A stretch of 64,000 bases of DNA from RPQJ01 sp963793675 (GTDB lineage Bacteria; Pseudomonadota; Gammaproteobacteria; Steroidobacterales; Steroidobacteraceae), in assembly GCA_963793675.1 (NCBI GenBank), contig CAWCBA010000005.1, forward strand, positions 124,001-188,000, given 5' to 3'. The notes below the pieces were generated by a model. That model did no database searches and was not told where the DNA came from. It saw only the letters and a list, made by a program, of their open reading frames with translations. Positions 10,217 through 20,078 of the stretch are shown here, in pieces (the first letter of the stretch is position 1; every line of letters starts with the position of its first letter). The translations under genes and the position numbers were made by a program.

Positions 10217-11767
10217 TCACGGTTCGCCAGCGCCGATCTCCTGGCGGCGACGCGCCACGTAGGCCTCGAGTTCATCGCGCACGGCCGGGTCGATTGCGGG
10301 CTGCTCGTACTCTTGCAGCGCGCGCTGCCAGATTTCAGTGGATCGCTGCGTTGCGTCCCGTGAGCCCGCAAGTTCCCAGTTCTCGAAGTTCTGCCAGTTC
10401 GATACCAGAGGTTGGTAGAAGGCGTGCTCGTAACGCTCCATGGTGTGTGCATCGCCGAAGAAGTGTCCCCCCGTCGGCACACGCCGGATGGCCTCGAACC
10501 CCAGCGACGCCTCGTCCACGACCATCGGCTCGAGGAACTCCATCATCATCTGCAGCATCTCGACGTCCAGGATGAATTTCTCGAACGATGCCGTGAGGCC
10601 ACCTTCCTGCCAGCCAGCTGCGTGATAGACGAGGTTGCCGCCACCGAGGACGGCGCCCCACAGGCTCATCTGCGTCTCATACGCACCCTGTGCATCGGCA
10701 GCGTTCGACGCGCTCGCGTTCGACGTGCGGTAGGGCAGGCGATAGCGCCGCGCGAGCTGCCCGCTGGCCACGTTGGCCTTGGCGTTCTCGGGCGTGCCGA
10801 ACGCGGGAGCGCCCGAGCGCATGTCGACATTCGAGGTGAAAGCGCCATACATCACCGGCGTCCCCGGACGTACGGCCTGTGCGAGGACCACGCCGAACAG
10901 CGCTTCTGCATTCTGCTGTGCCAGCGCAGCGGCGAGCGTCACCGGAGCCATGGCGCCCATCAGCGTGAACGGGGTGATGACGACGGGCTGCCCGAACTCG
11001 GCCATGGTCATGAGGCCGTCGGCCATCGCCTCGTCGAAGCGACGCGGACTGTTGACGGAAATGATCGTGATGACGCCCGGGCTTGCGGCCATGGCGTCGA
11101 TCGGGATCCCGCGCGCGATGGCCATCATCGCGATGCCGTCCCGCGCACGGCCGGAACCGATCGCCGTGCAGTGATAGGCGCGGTCCGAGAGCAGCAGGTT
11201 CGCCAGGTAGCAATCGAGGTGTCGCGTACCGGCGGGCAGTTCGACGGGAGCGCAGACCTGGTTGCCGATCACGTGGACGGCATTGAAGTACTGAGCCAGT
11301 CGGATGAAGTCGCAATAGTCGACATGGTTGCCGGTGCGCCGTCCACGCGCGAAGTCGTGCACGTAAGGCGGGCCGGCAACGAGCCCGAACACGAGGTGAT
11401 TGTCGCCCAGTACCACGCGCCGCAACGGGTTGCGCGGCGTCAGGGTGAACGACGACGGTGCCGTGGCCAGCGCGCGCTCCACGACTGCCTGGTCGAGCCG
11501 GACGTTGCCGGTCGCTTCATCCGTCTCGGCGCCGTAGGCACGCAGCAGCGCGCGTGCGCGCGGTGACATGAGCTCGATTCCCAGCTCGCTGAGGATTCGC
11601 AGCGAGGTGCGGTGGATCGCCTCGACCTGGTCGGCCGAAAGAATGTCCATGGGCGGGTATGGGTTCACGACGTCACGCCAGGGCAACTGGGGCAACGAAC
11701 CGTTCGCGGATCGCCGCACCCGTCCACCTTCGCGTCGCCGTCTGGAATCTGGGGTCATGCCGGTCAC
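10217..11767 (-). CDS. mttB: Non-pyrrolysine MttB-family methyltransferase, copy 1
   Basis: 516 residues from a GTG at 11767; an ATG at 11758 is an equally possible start. MttB-family enzymes transfer a methyl group from a methylated amine to the cobalt of a small corrinoid protein. The family core is complete: LRILSELGIELMSPRARAL near the N-terminus, ITPFTLMGAMAPVTLA, GTPVMYGAFTSNVDMRSG and GGHFFGDAHTMERYEHAFY. No in-frame TAG interrupts it, so it belongs to the glycine-betaine-type (MtgB-like) branch rather than the pyrrolysine trimethylamine branch. It follows the serine hydrolase by 15 bp and precedes the FAD/GcvT gene by 55 bp. The cognate corrinoid protein is probably the one at 32820. 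Confidence 0.88.
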   Translation of the reverse strand: MTGMTPDSRRRREGGRVRRSANGSLPQLPWRDVVNPYPPMDILSADQVEAIHRTSLRILSELGIELMSPRARALLRAYGAETDEATGNVRLDQAVVERALATAPSSFTLTPRNPLRRVVLGDNHLVFGLVAGPPYVHDFARGRRTGNHVDYCDFIRLAQYFNAVHVIGNQVCAPVELPAGTRHLDCYLANLLLSDRAYHCTAIGSGRARDGIAMMAIARGIPIDAMAASPGVITIISVNSPRRFDEAMADGLMTMAEFGQPVVITPFTLMGAMAPVTLAAALAQQNAEALFGVVLAQAVRPGTPVMYGAFTSNVDMRSGAPAFGTPENAKANVASGQLARRYRLPYRTSNASASNAADAQGAYETQMSLWGAVLGGGNLVYHAAGWQEGGLTASFEKFILDVEMLQMMMEFLEPMVVDEASLGFEAIRRVPTGGHFFGDAHTMERYEHAFYQPLVSNWQNFENWELAGSRDATQRSTEIWQRALQEYEQPAIDPAVRDELEAYVARRRQEIGAGEP

Positions 11768-11782
11768 TTTGCTGCTCGGGTG

Positions 11783-13621
11783 CTAGAAGGGGGCCAGGCG
11801 ATCGATGGCCCGTACCGTCGCCTCGGCGTCGTCCGAGCGGGCCTTTTCATCCTGCGGAACCTCTGCGACTTTCGCTGCCCGGATCGCCACGGTGCGACCC
11901 GGGAACAGGATCACTTCGTTGTCGCCGAAGCCCGACATCGTCGGCAGGTAATGCAACTCGTGCGAGCGGCTACCCACGTACGGTGTGAAGTGGAATCCCA
12001 TCTTGTAGAGGTTGGCCGGCGGCATATCCGCTCGGAGGCCCGCGGCAGTGACTGAGCCGTCACCTTTCTTGTCGATGGCTCCGTGTGCCGCCAACAATTC
12101 CCGCGTCAACTCGCGATGGAGCAGTTGCTTGTCGCCGTGACGGCCTTCGTCTTCGAACAGCAGTGCAATCTTCGCGAGGTCGTCGAGCGTCGGGTAGTAA
12201 CCTGCGTTGAACCAGACCGGCCCATCGCGATCGCCGGGTTCGCGCGTGCGCACTGCCGGTGCGTGCGCGATCCCGATGGGTTGGAAGACCTCCTTTTGCA
12301 GCATTTCCCAGGCGTCGGCATCGGGTCCCCGGACCGATTTCAGGAAACGGTCGACCGCAATGCCGAGCAAGTAGTGATCCTGGTCCCGGTAACGCATAAC
12401 GGTGCCGGGCTCCCAGGGATACGGACGCAGATTGGCGTTGATCTGTGCAAGCTTGTCGGCCTGTGAGTGCGCCGTGTACCAGGCGTCGTAATTGGCTTCG
12501 AGGTAACCGTCGCCTTCGTCATTCGGATGCGTCTTGAGGGTGCCCGTCCCGCCGAAACCGGTGGCCATGTTGGCGGCGTCGATGAAGCGAATGCGACTCC
12601 ACTTCGGATCGAGACCGGGGACGTAATCGCCGATGCGGAGGTTCAGCACATAAGGTCCATAGACTTCGGCGAGACGCAGTAACGCCAGGGGCGGGGCGAC
12701 GGCCTTCATTACCGACCGGACCCCGAAGCGCATTTCGAGTGGGTAGGGATAGCCGCCGTAGGGAGTGGGCGAGGCTTCGTAGTAAAGCGTGCCGTCATGC
12801 ACGAGGCCCACGGCGACCTGCCACTTCGGCAATACCGGACCGCCAAGTCCGTCGAGGGTGCCTGTCGGCAACCGGGCACGAAGGTCTGCCAGTGGTCGCG
12901 ACGGCAGCCTCGCGGCGAGTTCGGCGGTTGCGACCGCCTGTTCGTTCGCGATGCGCACCGGGTCGATTGATGAAACCGTCGCCGGGATCGAGCCCCATAA
13001 CACACAGTGCGGGCTCAGCAGGTAGGGCGCGGTCTGCTGCACGAACTGCACGCGCAACGAACTGATCTTCCCATCCTTATAGAGGAATGTCGCGAGGCCC
13101 TGGTGAGCGTGATTCTCCGTGTCGTTTACCAGCATCAGTGGGAACGCGGCGCGCGACCAGTCGCCATCGGACTTTTCTCGCCAGACGCGGCCGAACTGTG
13201 GAATGACGCGCCAATAGCTCGGGGCCGAGCCAGCCGCGGTGTCGCGCACCATCTCGCCGCGTTGCAGCGGAACCAAGGTGTCGCCGAGAGTGACGAAGCC
13301 GAGCGACACGCCCGGAAACAGGCGTGCGTCCCGGCCATCGAGCACGGGTCGCGACAGCGCCGGCAGGGTTCGCATCGCGGTTGGTGCGAGCCGCAACGTG
13401 CCGTTGAACGGGACAGCTGGCAGTGCATCCACACCCGGCGCGAAGGCAGCGTTGTCCGCCGGCGTAGCGCTGCTTTCACTGCTGAACATTATCCGCTCCG
13501 GCAGGCGGTCGGCTGCGGGCCCGGCGCCCGCATTTCCAGCAAGCAGCGCGAGCAGCAGGCCCGCCGTGCAGAGGCGTCCAGCGGTCGACAGCGGGCAATG
13601 GGTCGTCAGTCGGATGCTCAT
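11783..13621 (-). CDS. Exported serine hydrolase of the beta-lactamase/penicillin-binding fold
   Basis: 612 residues, intact. It has an N-terminal signal peptide (residues about 1-33, ending LLAGNAGAG), an unusually long segment without recognised motifs (about 35-290), then a class C beta-lactamase-like domain. The catalytic Ser-x-x-Lys is S303-V-M-K306, and a Tyr motif occurs as YRDQDHY. Such enzymes hydrolyse esters or amides; most are not true beta-lactamases. Its position directly before mttB suggests it may release a methylated amine from an ester or amide precursor in the periplasm, which is inference from context only. It starts 18 bp after the GlxA-type regulator. Confidence 0.75.
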   Translation of the reverse strand: MSIRLTTHCPLSTAGRLCTAGLLLALLAGNAGAGPAADRLPERIMFSSESSATPADNAAFAPGVDALPAVPFNGTLRLAPTAMRTLPALSRPVLDGRDARLFPGVSLGFVTLGDTLVPLQRGEMVRDTAAGSAPSYWRVIPQFGRVWREKSDGDWSRAAFPLMLVNDTENHAHQGLATFLYKDGKISSLRVQFVQQTAPYLLSPHCVLWGSIPATVSSIDPVRIANEQAVATAELAARLPSRPLADLRARLPTGTLDGLGGPVLPKWQVAVGLVHDGTLYYEASPTPYGGYPYPLEMRFGVRSVMKAVAPPLALLRLAEVYGPYVLNLRIGDYVPGLDPKWSRIRFIDAANMATGFGGTGTLKTHPNDEGDGYLEANYDAWYTAHSQADKLAQINANLRPYPWEPGTVMRYRDQDHYLLGIAVDRFLKSVRGPDADAWEMLQKEVFQPIGIAHAPAVRTREPGDRDGPVWFNAGYYPTLDDLAKIALLFEDEGRHGDKQLLHRELTRELLAAHGAIDKKGDGSVTAAGLRADMPPANLYKMGFHFTPYVGSRSHELHYLPTMSGFGDNEVILFPGRTVAIRAAKVAEVPQDEKARSDDAEATVRAIDRLAPF

Positions 13622-13639
13622 GTGGACGGTTAACCTCGT

Positions 13640-14665
13640 TCAACGAATCTTGTGCTTGCGGGATGCCACGCGTTTGCCTGGAGCCGACCGCTTCTTTCTC
13701 GGCTGCGACGCCTGCGGCTGGCGTTCGTCCGTGGGTCGACGTGCGTAGGCGCGCCGGTATGAACTGCTGAAGTGCGACGTGGACTTGAACCCGCACTCTG
13801 CCGCGATCGCGCGCACCGACTGCGACGTATCGCGCAACAGGGTCCGCGCTCGGGCGAGCCGCAGACTGAGATAGAACTCGCTGGGTGACGTGCCGATGTG
13901 CCTCTGGAAAAGCCGCTCGACCTGCCGCGCAGAAAGCTCCACGCGCTGAGCGATGTCGCCGAGCCCGGGTGGATCGGCAAGGGCTTGCTCCATCAATTCG
14001 ATGGCCTCGGCCAGCTTGGGGCTGGTGATGCGGTAGCGCGTGTGCACGGCCATGCGCTGCCGGTCGCCCTGCTCGCGGATGCGCGGGTGGATGAACTGCT
14101 CGGCGACCGACATTGCCAGATCGGACCCGTGGTGCTCGCGTATGAAGTGCAGCGTCATGTCCAGCGCGGCAGTGCCGCCCGAGCAGGTGAAAACGCCGCG
14201 ATCCACGACGAATACGTCCTGCTGCAGCTTTGCACGCGGATAGCGGGCGGCGAAGAAATCACTGTATTCCCAGTGGACCGTGCAGCGCCGCCCGTCCAGC
14301 AGGCCGGCCTCGGCGAGCAGGAACGGACCGCCGCTCACCCCGCCAACCTGGCAACCGCGGCTCGCGAGCTGCCGCAGTCGTCCACGCAGTCCCGGATAGG
14401 CCTGGACCTGCAGCGGATCCAGCCCGATGCACACGAGCAGCAGGTCGATGCCTTCGACTGCACTGAAGGCGGCTTGCGCGGCAATCGGGATGCCGTTGCT
14501 CGCCACGACCGCATCACCGTCCGCTGAAACGATCACCCATTGGTAGTAGTCGCGGCCGAGCAGGCGGTTGGCGGAGCGCAGCGGCTCGAGCGCCGCGGAG
14601 AACGCCATCATGGAAAACTGCGGGAACAGCAGGAAACCAAGCCGCACGGTGTCTTTACCGGTCAT
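13640..14665 (-). CDS. GlxA-type transcriptional regulator (DJ-1/PfpI domain plus AraC helix-turn-helix)
   Basis: 341 residues from the ATG at 14665, five bases after the MFS stop. Residues about 1-180 form a class I glutamine-amidotransferase-like sensing domain (GGPFLLAEAGLLDGRRCTVHWE), and about 220-320 form an AraC DNA-binding domain (LSARQVERLFQRHIG, SVRAIAAECGFKSTSHFS). The C-terminus is a basic tail. In Pseudomonas this family includes GbdR, CdhR and SouR, which sense glycine betaine/dimethylglycine, carnitine and sarcosine. With mttB and sox genes downstream, a role as the local quaternary-amine sensor is likely. A second member lies at 56595-57699. Confidence 0.88.
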   Translation of the reverse strand: MTGKDTVRLGFLLFPQFSMMAFSAALEPLRSANRLLGRDYYQWVIVSADGDAVVASNGIPIAAQAAFSAVEGIDLLLVCIGLDPLQVQAYPGLRGRLRQLASRGCQVGGVSGGPFLLAEAGLLDGRRCTVHWEYSDFFAARYPRAKLQQDVFVVDRGVFTCSGGTAALDMTLHFIREHHGSDLAMSVAEQFIHPRIREQGDRQRMAVHTRYRITSPKLAEAIELMEQALADPPGLGDIAQRVELSARQVERLFQRHIGTSPSEFYLSLRLARARTLLRDTSQSVRAIAAECGFKSTSHFSSSYRRAYARRPTDERQPQASQPRKKRSAPGKRVASRKHKIR

Positions 14666-14670
14666 CGCCG

Positions 14671-15983
14671 TCAGTTGGGAGAATCGAGCGGTGAGTTGCG
14701 CGTCTCGGGCGCCAGCGCATAACAGACCAGCCCGCCGATGGCGAGCACGACGAAGCAGGCTCCCAGGGCAGTGCGCACGCCCATTGATGCGACCACGACC
14801 GGCAGCAGAAAGGTGCTCACAGCCGATCCGATCCGGCTGACGGCGATCGCCATCCCGATCCCGGAGGCACGCAGGTCGGTCGGGAACAATTCGGGCAGGT
14901 AGACGTAACAGAGATTCGACGCGCCAGACAGCACGCAGGCGAACACGGCGAACAGCGCGATGATGGTGATCCTGCCAGGATCGTCCAGCACGATGAGTGC
15001 GAGCATTGCCGCCGCGGTGATCCCAAAACTGCCGACCAGGAACGTGCGTCGCGGCATGCGGTCGACGACGATCAAGCCGAGAACGGCGCCGAACAGCAGC
15101 GAAAAATTGTAGACCAGCCCGCCGGCGAAGCTGTTGCCAACCGCCAGCGCGTCGAGGACGCGAGTGACGAAGGTGCCGACCGCGAAGTACGGAATGACCT
15201 GACACGTGAAGAACGTGCAGGCGACCAGCGTGCGGCGTCGCCAGCGGCGGGATACCAGTTGTGCCCAGCGTCCTGCGACGAGCGGTGCTGCCGGCGGAAC
15301 GAGGGGACGCGCCACGTCCGCCCCGATCCAGCGGCGGACCACGGACGCGGCTGCGGAATCGCGACCATGGGTCACGAGCCAGAGCGGCGACTCCGGCAAG
15401 GTCAGTCGAAGCGGCAGGACGAGGAGACACGGAACGGCGCTCGACACCAGCATCCAGCGCCACGCGTCTGGCCCGACGTCGGTGAGCGCGTAGCCGACGA
15501 AAAAGGCGCAGGCATAGCCGCCGGCCCAGGCCACCGACAGGGTGCTCATGATGCGTCCGCGAAAAGCGCGGGGCGTGAATTCCGTCAGCAGTGCCTTGCT
15601 GACGACGTAATCCGTGCCGAGCAGGAAGCCGATGAGCAGCCTGAGCGCCAGCAGTTGCGTGCGGAGTGCACGAAAAACTGCGCGGCGGCAAACACGGCCA
15701 ACAACAGCATGTTGTAGGCGAAGATGGGACGTCGGCCGAAACGGTCGGCATTCGGCCCGGTGAGCAGGGCGCCCAGGAAGAGACCGGCGAGCGAGGCTCC
15801 GCCGATGAGGCCGAGCCAGAGGGGTGTCAGCGCGAGTTGCGGAGCAGCGAGTCCGAGGGCGATACCGATGATTCCAAGGCCGAACCCGTCGCTGAATACG
15901 CCGCCGAAACTGGCCACGGCCACGCGCAGGTGAAACGGACGCAGCGGGGCGTCGTCATACGCATGCACGACCTCGACTGCCAC
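14671..15983 (-). CDS. MFS transporter, metabolite:H+ symporter type (one frame break)
   Basis: About 437 residues over the span, with 11-12 predicted membrane helices. The N-terminal half starts at 15983 (FHLRVAVASFGGVFSDGFGL) and has the loop 2-3 signature GPNADRFGRRPIFAYN. A frame break near 15655 joins it to the second half (FTPRAFRGRIMSTLSVAWAG, YLPELFPTDLRASGIGMAIA), whose 'PTDLRASG' motif is typical of the sugar/aromatic-acid porter branch. Substrate unknown. It is translationally close to the GlxA-type regulator (five bases apart) and downstream of two inverted repeats that may be its control region. Confidence 0.82.
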
Positions 15984-16020
15984 GGTGTTCCCCCTCTCGG
16001 GGCCGTGTCGCTACCGGCCC

Positions 16021-16040
16021 CTCGTGCATCTTTGCACGAG
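16021..16040. promoter_or_regulatory. Perfect inverted repeat upstream of the MFS/regulator operon
   Basis: CTCGTGCA-TCTT-TGCACGAG: two perfect 8-bp arms with a 4-bp spacer, 38 bp before the MFS start codon. It lies between the FAD oxidase stop and the MFS start, so it could be an operator or an mRNA hairpin. It lacks a T-run on the minus strand, which argues against an intrinsic terminator. Confidence 0.5.
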
Positions 16041-16055
16041 ATTCCAGTCACAAAA

Positions 16056-16071
16056 TGTCGTTTTTACGACA
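16056..16071. promoter_or_regulatory. Second inverted repeat, candidate operator
   Basis: TGTCGT-TTTT-ACGACA: two perfect 6-bp arms, 15 bp beyond the first inverted repeat. The half-site (A/G)CGACA recurs upstream of the corrinoid operon and of the gene at 57888. It is a candidate site for a GlxA-type regulator, by inference only. Confidence 0.4.
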
Positions 16072-16165
16072 CTGTTTTTCAACTGAACGACGCAGGTACC
16101 AAATGCAGATGGCTAACGGCAGGGCGGGTCGCCGCAGCCTGCCGCGCCAACGTCCGGCGGGATCG

Positions 16166-17606
16166 CTATTCCGGGATGATGCAGCCCTTGTTCATGATGT
16201 CGTTCGGGTCGAACGCGCGCTTCAGGCGTTCGAGGATGTAGTACGACGAGTCGTACTCTTCGCGGATCCACGGCGTGCGCGCCTTGCCCATGCCGTGGTG
16301 ATGCACGACCGAGCCGCCGAGCTTGAGCGTTTCTTCGCAGATCACGCGGTTGATCTCGGTGCGGTACTTGTCCACTTCCTGCTCGGGCGGGCAGTTCACG
16401 TTGTAGTAGTAGATGAAGTACATGTTGGTGCCGTTGATGTAGCTGTGCGAGCTGTGCCCGCCGGCCACCGTGATGTCCGGCACTTCGACCCGCAGACGCT
16501 TCAGCGCGTTCTCGTAGATGTCGCAGATCGTGCTCCAGTCGGCCGAGACCTCGGTCGTGCGACCCATGGTCTTGGTGGCGACGATTTCCTTGCGCTCGTT
16601 CGCGATCTTGTCCGGGCCCCAGTTGAGGTCGGCGAACCATTCCTCGAGGTGGTGCGGATCCACCGGCCTGCACTCAGGGAACTTCGCGACCAGGTCCTTG
16701 ATGCCGTCGATCGTCGCCTTGACGATGCCTGCCGGCCCTTCGGCCATGAACAGCAGCACGCAGTCGTCCGCGGCTGCGAACTTCGAGAAGTGGAAGGCAC
16801 CGTCCGGCGGATCGTAGAGGCGGGCGACCGAAGGCTTGTAGCCGGCCACCATCACCTCGCGCAGCGCCTCGAATCCAGGGCGCATGTTCTTCAATGTCCA
16901 GCCGACGAACGTGTTGTTCTGCGGCAGGTACGGGAACAGCTTCACCGTGACTTCGGTGATGTAGCAAAGCGCGCCCTCGTTGCCGATGACGACGTGGCGG
17001 ATGTCCGGTCCCACGGCCCGACGCGGCACGTTCTTGATGCGCGTCACCGTGCCGTCGGCGAAGACCGCCTCCAGGCCGACGACCATGTCCTCGATGCCGC
17101 CGTACAGCGTCGAGAACTGGCCGATGCTGCGCGTAGCCACCAGGCCGCCCATCTGCGCGATCGGCTTGGACTGCGGCGAGTGGCCGGTGGTCACCCCGAC
17201 CTTGCGGCACTCGTCTTCAAGCGTCTGCAGGCACACGCCGCACTGCACGGTCGCCTGCATGTTGTACGTGTCGATCTTGAGGATGCCGTTCATGCCCGAG
17301 CCGTCGAGCACGATGGAATTGGCGACGGCCGTCTCGAGGCCGCCTTCCGTCGCGGTACGACCGGTGCGCGCCACCACGTTGATGCGGCTCTTGTTGGCGT
17401 ACTTCAGCACTTCGGCCACGTGCTGAGTGCTGCGTGCCATCACCACCGCTGCCGGAATCGGGCGCGTGAACACGCCGTGCACGTCCTCGTAGAGGCGCAG
17501 GCGGTCGATGCTGCTCTGCTTCAAGTTCCTTCTCGTCCGTGATGACGTTGGCGCCGCCAACGATTTGCTGCAGTCCCTGGACGATGGCGGTCTTGCTCAA
17601 GGCCAT
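16166..17606 (-). CDS. FAD-linked oxidase, alkyl-dihydroxyacetonephosphate synthase/GlcD-like (one frame break)
   Basis: About 480 residues. The start at 17606 (MALSKTAIVQGLQQIVGG) is joined by a frame break near 17510 to the main frame. The FAD_binding_4 domain shows VVARTGRTATEGG and GHSPQSKPIAQMGGLVA. The C-terminal cap ends in SVVHHHGMGKARTPWI, the triple-His segment typical of the alkyl-DHAP synthase/D-lactate-dehydrogenase-like branch. This branch oxidises 2-hydroxy acids or polyol-derived substrates with FAD. It stands with an FGGY kinase and an SDR upstream and looks like part of a small polyol or hydroxyacid route. The exact reaction is unknown. Confidence 0.8.
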
Positions 17607-17645
17607 GATGCGGTCCTTTTCGGTCGGTTTCGGCGGGTGCCGGTA

Positions 17646-19089
17646 TCAGTGAAAGAGAGGCCAGGACCGTTCGAGGACCTGGTCAGTCGAATGGCGGATG
17701 TCGCGGAAGACCTCGTCGTTCATGCGGCGGTACACGTCGGTGTTTCCGGCATCCGCGGCGAACGACTCGCGGGGTTTTTCCATCCGCGCGACGGCAGTCG
17801 CGAAATCCGGATACACACCGGTGGCCACTGCCGCGCAGATCGCCGCGCCGAGGCTGGCGCCGCCCGGGCCGCGGGCACGCGACGCGGGAATGCCGAACAC
17901 GTCGGCAAAGATCTGCATGAAGAGAGCGCTCGACGAGCCGCCGCCCGAGATCACGACCTCGCGCAGCTGGATGCCGAGTTCGTCCGCCATGGCGTCGACC
18001 TTGTCCTTCATGGTCAGCGCGATCGCCTCGAGGATGGAGCGGTAGCCATGCGCACGCGTGTGGCGCGCGTCGAAGCCGAGCATGATGCCCTTGCGGAAGG
18101 GCTTGTCGGTGGGGGCAAGCCAGTCGAGCACGCTCATGAGACCGTCGGCTGCCGGCCGGGACCTGCAGCGCTTCCTGTTCCAGCACGTGCTCGCGCGTGA
18201 CGCCGCGCGCAGCAGTCGCTGCGGCGAATTCCGGCCCGAGCAGGTCCATGAACCAGGTGAGCGTCCACATGCCGCGACGGATGCCGTGGCTCTCATACAG
18301 GTAGCGGTGCGGAACGCAGCCGAAGTTGGTCCAGAACTGCCGGGCGTCCTGACGGTTACGCTCGCCGTGCACCATCGATGCGATATAGGTGCCGAGGGAG
18401 ATCAGCGCGGTGCGCTCGTCGAGCGAACCCGAGCCGAGCGCTTCGACCGCCTTGTCGTTGGCCGTGACGATTACGGGCAGCCCAGCCGGAATGCCGGTGG
18501 CCGCTGCAGCAGCGGCGGTCACGTGGCCGGCGACGGCCCCTGGCGGCAGCAACCCGAATAGTTGATCGCGCCGGACGTTGAACTGCTGCAGCAACGCCGG
18601 ATCGTCGCTCCATTGCCAGGTATCCGTGTCGATGGGCCACTGCAGCAGGATGTTGTTCGCGGCGGTGTCCTTGAATTCGCCAGTGAAGCGGTGCGTGATG
18701 TAGCCGGAGGAGGTGGTTGCATAGGCAACGGCAGGATCCTCCGGCATGTACGGCTGGTAGGCGCGAGTGTCCATCCAGCTCATGACTGGCTGGGCGAGTG
18801 AGCCGTCGGCCTTCAGGAAGGCCTTGCAGCAGCGGATGGTGCAGAGACCGACACCGATGATCTCGCGCGGGTCGCCCGGGAAATTCGCAAGCGCCTGCCT
18901 GCTGGCAACGACGATCGAATCCCAGAGGTCGTCATCCGGATGTTCGACGACGCCCGGCCGTGGACGATTGGAAGCGCGCAGCGGCTGCCGGCCTTCGGCG
19001 ACCGCATTGCCTTCGAGGTCGTAGATCACGACCTTCGTGCTCTGCGAGCCGTTGTCGACGCCGACGATGTAACGCCCCCGGGTCGCCAT
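17646..19089 (-). CDS. FGGY-family carbohydrate kinase (one frame break)
   Basis: About 480 residues over the span. The N-terminal ATPase fold has IVGVDNGSQSTKVVIYDLEG. The substrate-side segments are VMSWMDTRAYQPY and TANDKAVEALGSGSLDE. The C-terminal part contains the FGGY signature-like GGGSSSALFMQIFADVFGIP and GPGGASLGAAICA. One frame break near 18160 joins the halves. FGGY kinases phosphorylate sugars or polyols such as xylulose, glycerol, ribulose or erythritol; this sequence is not close enough to any one group for a confident substrate. It starts six bases after the SDR stop, so the two are cotranscribed. Confidence 0.85.
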
Positions 19090-19095
19090 GTCGCG

Positions 19096-19872
19096 TCAGC
19101 GCACCAGGTAGCCGCCGTCGACCACGAGCAGGTGACCGTTGACGTAGTTGGAGGCGCGGCTCGACAGGAAGACGAGTGCGCCCATGAGATCGACAGGTTC
19201 ACCCCAGCGCTCGGCCGGGATGTGGTCGAGCACGCGCTTGTTGGTTTCGGGATTGCTGCGCGTCTTGCGCGTGATCTCGGTGGCGTAGTACCCCGGCGCG
19301 ATGCCGTTCACCTGGATGTTGTGCATCGCGAGCTCGTCGCAATACGCCTTGGTGAAGCCGGCGAGGCCGTGCTTCGTCGCAGCATAGGCCGACGACCAGC
19401 GACCGCCCAGGAAAGAGAACAGCGAGCAGATATTGATGATCTTGCCGCTCTGCTGCGGAATCATTCTTTTCGCAGCCTCGTAGCTGAGTTCGAACGCGGC
19501 CGTGAGGTTCACTGCGACGGTTGCGTCCCACTGCGGCCGTCCGAAGTCGAGCACTTCGGCCATCGGGCAGATGCCGGCGCTGTTGACCAGGATGTCGACG
19601 GCACCGAAACGCTCGACGCAGGTGTCGATGACCTTGGCCGCCGCACCGGGCGCAGTAATGTCGATCTTGAGGTATTCATAACGACGGCCGGCCGCGGCGA
19701 TCAGCGGGCCCGTCCTGCCGTCATCGTCCATGACGCTTGGCACGAACACGTCGGCGCCTGCCTTGGCAAGCGCGAGCGAGAAGGCCTGGCCGAGACCGGT
19801 ATTGCCGCCGGTGACGATGGCCTTCTTGCCCGCGAGCGAGAAGAAGTCCATCGAGAATTCGCTGATCTCCAT
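19096..19872 (-). CDS. Short-chain dehydrogenase/reductase
   Basis: 258 residues from the ATG at 19872; the open frame extends upstream without a plausible start. Classical SDR: cofactor motif TGGNTGLGQA, NSAG motif (VNSAGICPM), catalytic Tyr and Lys in SSAYAATKHGLAGF, and a C-terminal VNGHLLVVDGGYLVR. It resembles gluconate/2-deoxygluconate dehydrogenases (KduD/IdnO type), which interconvert polyols and keto sugars with NAD(P). It is the first gene of the 19.8-kb minus-strand run and diverges from the ABC importer. Confidence 0.85.
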   Translation of the reverse strand: MEISEFSMDFFSLAGKKAIVTGGNTGLGQAFSLALAKAGADVFVPSVMDDDGRTGPLIAAAGRRYEYLKIDITAPGAAAKVIDTCVERFGAVDILVNSAGICPMAEVLDFGRPQWDATVAVNLTAAFELSYEAAKRMIPQQSGKIINICSLFSFLGGRWSSAYAATKHGLAGFTKAYCDELAMHNIQVNGIAPGYYATEITRKTRSNPETNKRVLDHIPAERWGEPVDLMGALVFLSSRASNYVNGHLLVVDGGYLVR

Positions 19873-20078
19873 CGAGGCTGGCTCCGTTGGCCTCGTCACC
19901 GCGTCCACGCGGCCGGGCTCGTCTGTGGTGAGGCGCTCTCCGCCGGAGCGCGCGCCGAAGTATAGCCTGCAGGATTGCGCCGCGCGGCGGGCGATGACCG
20001 GGATTTGCAGCCGTGTTTGACGCGGGCGTGCGGTCCCTGTTACCAATGCGTCAGAAGATTTTTACGCAGGGGAAGGTA
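19873..20078. promoter_or_regulatory. Divergent control region between the SDR run and the ABC importer
   Basis: 206 bp without a supported gene. It must hold the promoters of both the minus-strand SDR operon and the plus-strand importer. A clear ribosome site, AGGGGAAGG, lies at 20068-20076 just before the chosen importer start. I see no strong palindrome. Confidence 0.45.

Noticed and set aside
10217..11767. Pyrrolysine-type MttB
   Set aside because: No in-frame amber codon in any intact copy and no pyl genes in the window.
16055..17542. 495-residue plus-strand open frame opposite the FAD-linked oxidase
   Set aside because: No motif; antisense shadow of a clear gene.
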